Assembly: GCA_016874755.1 (NCBI GenBank)
Contig: VGTH01000007.1
Coordinates: 1 to 64,000 of the forward strand
Source of the DNA: Deltaproteobacteria bacterium
Lineage (GTDB): Bacteria; Desulfobacterota; Binatia; UBA9968
Reading direction: 5' to 3'
Length of the DNA stretch: 64,000 nucleotides
The notes below the pieces were generated by a model. That model worked only from the letters and a program-made list of their open reading frames with translations, was not told the origin of the DNA and did no database searches. The position numbers were made by a program, and so were the translations under genes. Positions 60,758 to 64,000 of this stretch are shown piece by piece (position 1 is the stretch's first letter; each line of letters starts with the position of its first letter).

Positions 60758-61465
60758 ATGGGCCAGATCGACCATTTCACTACACAGGTTGCCGAATTCT
60801 TTGCCGCGCGGCTTGGTGCCTCTCTAGTCGAGGCCTACAAACTTGGCAGCCTCGCCCACGGCGGCTTCAGTAAGATCTACAGCGATATCGATGTCGGCCT
60901 GTGGCTTAACTGTAATCAGCCACCGGAGGCGATGGCTGAGCTGCTCACGCAGGCAAAAGCGCTCGATAGCGACTATGGCAAGAAGCTTTCGGTCTTTTGG
61001 GGCAACCCTGAGTGCAGTTGGGGGCGGTTGCCGATGATCGATCGGCTCGACATGCTCGACCACGGGGTGCCGTTGCTGCACGGCGTTCGCGCCAGTTTTC
61101 GCCGGCCAACTAAAGAAGAAATTCATGAAGAACAACGCCGAAGTATCGAGCGCAGCTGGAGATCGAAACTCCCGGAACTGCGCCAACTAGAAACCCTGGA
61201 AGCGCAGATGCGCAAGCCCTACATTCGTGCGATTCTCTATCCGGCGCGCCTGATCTATACTTGGGACACTTTGCAAGTCGGCTCCAACGATGTTGCGGTG
61301 GACTATCTGCACAAAGTGCAACCGCGAGGCTTGGACTTGACGCCCATCGACGTGGCGCTCGATTGTCGCCGCGAGAAATGCAGCGCCGAAGAGGTTTTTG
61401 CTCTGCGCGCTAATCTCATGTCCCAGTGCGAGGCGGCATTGGGCTACCTCGCCGCGCGACCGTAG
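60758..61465 (+). CDS. Nucleotidyltransferase-fold protein
   Basis: The 235-residue protein has the Pol-beta-type signature GSLAHGGFSKIYSDID (G30-S31 and D43-D45) and a helical C-terminal region with ILYPARLIYTW and TPIDVALDCRR. That architecture is like aminoglycoside adenylyltransferases and minimal nucleotidyltransferases, so a resistance-like or antitoxin role is possible; the substrate is not evident. ATG 60758 avoids the repeat upstream. A small gene follows after 12 bases and may be its partner. Confidence 0.7.
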   Translation: MGQIDHFTTQVAEFFAARLGASLVEAYKLGSLAHGGFSKIYSDIDVGLWLNCNQPPEAMAELLTQAKALDSDYGKKLSVFWGNPECSWGRLPMIDRLDMLDHGVPLLHGVRASFRRPTKEEIHEEQRRSIERSWRSKLPELRQLETLEAQMRKPYIRAILYPARLIYTWDTLQVGSNDVAVDYLHKVQPRGLDLTPIDVALDCRREKCSAEEVFALRANLMSQCEAALGYLAARP

Positions 61466-61477
61466 CTGAGAGTCATC

Positions 61478-61699
61478 ATGGCCAATCTCTATTATAAAGA
61501 CCGTTTGATCATCACGTTTGCATCGTTCAACCAGAGCAGCAAAGACTTTAGCGCCGGCGCTGAAATCACTTGGAAGGGCGCAGACGGGCAACGTCTTTCG
61601 CACTCGATTGGCGGTCTGACAGACCGCTTCAAGAGCGCCGACGACGCCGAGAGATTCATTGTCAACTTGGCGCAGAGTTGGGTTGACGCCAACCCGTAA
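61478..61699 (+). CDS. Small protein following the nucleotidyltransferase
   Basis: The 73-residue protein begins MANLYYKDRLIITFAS and has ITWKGADGQRLSHSIGGL and a helical end RFIVNLAQSWVDANP. I recognise no family. It starts 12 bases after the nucleotidyltransferase stop, so co-transcription is likely. A two-gene nucleotidyltransferase/partner system (MNT-HEPN-like) was considered, but no HEPN Rx4-6H motif is visible. Confidence 0.55.
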   Translation: MANLYYKDRLIITFASFNQSSKDFSAGAEITWKGADGQRLSHSIGGLTDRFKSADDAERFIVNLAQSWVDANP

Positions 61700-61814
61700 A
61701 CGGGCAGTCCTGAGACCTGCTCCTACAATCTATTCCGACCGAACTGGAAAATTTCGCCAAAGTAGGCAAAATGGCATCTGCGTCTCAGATTCTGCTAAAA
61801 TCAAAGAATGCTTC

Positions 61815-61880
61815 GACAGGCTTAGCATGAACGGATTCTTGCGCGCAGGATGTTAGCTCTGATTCCGTTCGTCCTGAACC
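61815..61880. repeat. CTTCGACAGG-type inverted repeat
   Basis: TTCGACAGGCTTAGCATG with GAACGGA (61829-61835) faces TCCGTTC (61864-61870) and GTCCTGAACC. It lies in the 255-base gap before thrC. It looks like a common intergenic repeat rather than a regulatory leader. Confidence 0.5.
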
Positions 61881-61954
61881 CGCAGAATCCATGTTCGCAG
61901 CAGTTGTTTCTAAGCGGGCTTTGAGAGTCGGCCTTGGCAAAAGGTATTTAGATT

Positions 61955-63301
61955 ATGAGTTATAACGCTTGGTTCCAGTGTATTAATGGCTGTCCCGGTC
62001 AGTACAATCTGCTTGAGATCATCTACCGCTGTCCGACTTGCGGCGATCTCCTCGAAGTTCGGCATGACACCGAAGCGCTACAGACCCGCGCGGCGGCGGC
62101 GTGGATGAAATTGTTCGACGATCGGGTGGGGGACAATACCTATCCCTATGCGTCGGGCGTCTGGGCAAAGAAAGAATGGGTGGTGCCGTTTATCGACGAC
62201 GAAAATATCGTGTCGACCTGCGAGGGCAATACCAACCTGTTTTGGGCCAATCGCTACGGTAAGCAGCTCCATGTCGAAGATCTCTGGGTGAAACAGTGCG
62301 GCAATTCCCACACCGGCTCATTCAAAGACTTGGGCATGACGGTGCTTGTGTCGGTGGTCAAGCAAATGATTGCCAATGGCGAGCCGATCGACGCGGTGGC
62401 GTGTGCGTCGACGGGCGACACTTCGGCCGCGTTGGCGGCCTATGGCGCGGCCGCCGGCATTCCGACGATTGTCTTTTTGCCACGTGACAAAGTCTCGCCG
62501 GCGCAGCTCGTCCAGCCGCTGGCCAACGGCGCGCTGGTGCTCTCATTGGATACCGATTTCGACGGCTGCATGGCGGCGGTGCAAGAAGTAACGCAGCAAA
62601 AGCGGCTCTATCTGGCCAACTCGATGAACAGCCTGCGCATGGAAGGGCAAAAGACGATTTCGGTTGAAATCGTCCAGCAGTTCGACTGGGAGGTGCCGGA
62701 CTGGATCATTCTGCCGGGCGGCAATCTGGGCAATGTCAGTGCCTTCGGCAAGGGTTTCATGATGATGTATGAGCTGGGGTTGATCTCGAAACTGCCGCGC
62801 ATCTGCGTGGCCCAGGCGCAAAACGCCAATCCGCTCTATCTTTCGTATTTGAAGCACTTCGAACATTTCGAGCCGGTGGCGGCGAAAACGACACTGGCGA
62901 GCGCGATACAGATCGGCAATCCCGTCAGCGTGCGCAAGGCGATCGCCACGCTACAGCGTTTCAACGGCGTAGTGGAGCAGGCTTCGGAATTGGAATTGGC
63001 CGAAGAGGTCGCGCGCGCCGATCGCACCGGCATGTTCAACTGCCCGCACACCGGCGTCGCGCTGGCGGCGCTGCGCAAGCTGGTGGAGAAAAAAATTATT
63101 CACGGCCACGAACGGGTGGTGGTGATCTCGACGGCGCACGGGCTCAAGTTCGCCGAACAAAAGATCGATTACCATCTCGGCAAGCTCGAGGGCATCAAGA
63201 GCACTCTCACCAACCGGCCCGTCGAAGTCAGCGCCGATCCGAAGAAAATCAGCGAGGCGATCTCGCGCTACGTCGAAAGGGTCCGCCTGTTGGACAGCTA
63301 A
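61955..63301 (+). CDS. thrC: Threonine synthase
   Basis: The 448-residue PLP enzyme converts O-phosphohomoserine to threonine. K124 in TGSFKDLGM is the PLP lysine, GNSHTGS binds phosphate, and [13 protein letters not shown] is the cofactor loop. An N-terminal zinc-ribbon-like set (C9, C13, C26, C29) is unusual but occurs in some threonine synthases. The following gene is a methionine-pathway PLP enzyme that competes for the homoserine branch, so the pair is a small aspartate-family operon. No ribosome site close to ATG 61955 is obvious. Confidence 0.92.
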   Translation: MSYNAWFQCINGCPGQYNLLEIIYRCPTCGDLLEVRHDTEALQTRAAAAWMKLFDDRVGDNTYPYASGVWAKKEWVVPFIDDENIVSTCEGNTNLFWANRYGKQLHVEDLWVKQCGNSHTGSFKDLGMTVLVSVVKQMIANGEPIDAVACASTGDTSAALAAYGAAAGIPTIVFLPRDKVSPAQLVQPLANGALVLSLDTDFDGCMAAVQEVTQQKRLYLANSMNSLRMEGQKTISVEIVQQFDWEVPDWIILPGGNLGNVSAFGKGFMMMYELGLISKLPRICVAQAQNANPLYLSYLKHFEHFEPVAAKTTLASAIQIGNPVSVRKAIATLQRFNGVVEQASELELAEEVARADRTGMFNCPHTGVALAALRKLVEKKIIHGHERVVVISTAHGLKFAEQKIDYHLGKLEGIKSTLTNRPVEVSADPKKISEAISRYVERVRLLDS

Positions 63302-63306
63302 GCATC

Positions 63307-64000
63307 ATGGGACACGACAACACGCGTAAACCAGCTTTTTCCAGCAGCGATGCCAACAAACTTGGCTTTAGCACATTGGCGGTGCACGGCGGCGAGCCGC
63401 GGCCGAAACTCGGCAGCTCGCTGGCGACGCCGATCGTGCAGACCGCGACCTATACGTTCTCCGGCACGGCGGAGCTGCACGATCACTTTCAGCACAAGAT
63501 CGACCGTGAAGAGTATGGCCGCTACGGTAACCCGACGCAAAAAATCGCCGAGCAAAAGCTTGCTGCCTTGGAAGGGGCGGAAGATTGCCTGCTGTTCTCC
63601 AGCGGCATGGCGGCGGTGACGACGGCGCTCTATGCCGTGCTCTCACACAATTCTCACGTGGTGGTGACCGACGATTCCTATCGCCGCACGCGGCAGTTTC
63701 TGACCCAGACATTGCACCGCTATGGCATCGAGGTCTCGGTCGTGCCCGCCGGCGACTACGAAGCCATCGAAGAGGCGATCCGCCCGACGACACGCATGCT
63801 GGTGAGCGAGTCGCCGACCAATCCTTACAATCGCATTGTCGACATGGAGCGCTTCGCCGCCATCGGCAAGAAACACCGGGTAAAGACTTTGATCGATGCC
63901 ACCTTTGCCACGCCGTTCAATCAGCGGCCGCTCGAATTTGGCATCGACTTGGTGCTGCATTCGGCCACGAAATATTTGGCTGGTCACAACGATCTGTTGG
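63307..64000 (+). CDS. metB: Cystathionine gamma-synthase/lyase-type PLP enzyme (partial)
   Basis: A frame from ATG 63307, five bases after the thrC stop, stays open to the window edge. It shows the Cys/Met-metabolism enzyme order: GFSTLAVHGGEPRP, YGRYGNPTQKIAEQKLAALEG, CLLFSSGMAAV, SESPTNPYNRIVD and the PLP lysine in SATKYLAGHND. The C-terminal part is outside the window. It could be cystathionine gamma-synthase, O-acetyl/succinylhomoserine sulfhydrylase or gamma-lyase. Pairing with thrC suggests homoserine-derived methionine synthesis. Confidence 0.85.
   Translation, partial: MGHDNTRKPAFSSSDANKLGFSTLAVHGGEPRPKLGSSLATPIVQTATYTFSGTAELHDHFQHKIDREEYGRYGNPTQKIAEQKLAALEGAEDCLLFSSGMAAVTTALYAVLSHNSHVVVTDDSYRRTRQFLTQTLHRYGIEVSVVPAGDYEAIEEAIRPTTRMLVSESPTNPYNRIVDMERFAAIGKKHRVKTLIDATFATPFNQRPLEFGIDLVLHSATKYLAGHNDLL

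Noticed and set aside
60758-61699. MNT-HEPN toxin-antitoxin pair
   Set aside because: The nucleotidyltransferase motif is real, but the small partner lacks the HEPN Rx4-6H motif.

Overview
The window is about 60% GC and gene-dense. It comes from a Gram-negative-type bacterium: it encodes a lipoprotein, an OmpA-domain protein, periplasmic solute-binding proteins, an AmpG-like permease and ComEC. Four solitary amidohydrolase-2 genes, many solute-binding genes or remnants, a YeaG/YeaH/YcgB operon and several families of intergenic palindromes suggest an uncultured soil or subsurface lineage of the deltaproteobacterial/Binatota/Tectomicrobia/Rokubacteria kind. That placement is an inference; no rRNA, tRNA or CRISPR array was seen.

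1-10.2 kb: the 3' end of an unknown gene, an orphan molybdopterin subunit of the xanthine dehydrogenase family downstream of a TAXI-type binding protein without signal peptide, two amidohydrolases, an OmpA-domain gene with a frameshifted membrane-anchored coiled-coil neighbour, an SDR enzyme and a GT39 glycosyltransferase. 10.2-19.7 kb: aroE, the prkA-yhbH-spoVR stress operon, a NusG paralogue, and a PDZ/7TM-like histidine kinase whose ribosome site lies in a strong hairpin. 19.7-24.5 kb: a small catabolic run (broken VOC gene, ferritin-like protein, FAH-family hydrolase, Rieske oxygenase), then a small unknown gene and a membrane protein. 24.5-32 kb: hisS-aspS-lipoprotein, an HTTM protein, a NitT/TauT-type binding protein and a class IV aminotransferase.

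32-44 kb is the most interesting part. After a decayed RES-type toxin locus come genes matching selenoneine biosynthesis: senA and senB (overlapping by 4 bp) and egtD. Among them sit a GH84 beta-N-acetylglucosaminidase-like gene, a SUMF1-like protein, a LysE exporter and a desaturase. Divergent from egtD is a two-gene ABC transporter (ATPase plus permease-binding-protein fusion) with the EgtV/EgtU architecture. EgtD would make hercynine, SenB a selenosugar and SenA would join them. SenC/SelD is not in the window. The GH84 and transporter links are inferences from position.

44-64 kb: a third amidohydrolase, an M20 peptidase, two binding-protein remnants, a GatC-like plus amidase pair, uvrB, uvrC, comEC, an epimerase, a fourth amidohydrolase, a nucleotidyltransferase, thrC and the start of a metB-like gene. 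Two copies of a roughly 125-bp element with 12-bp terminal inverted repeats lie at 7.5 and 60.6 kb. Several genes are visibly decaying (VOC, RES, DUF4184-like, binding proteins), so this genome appears to accumulate and lose accessory genes.
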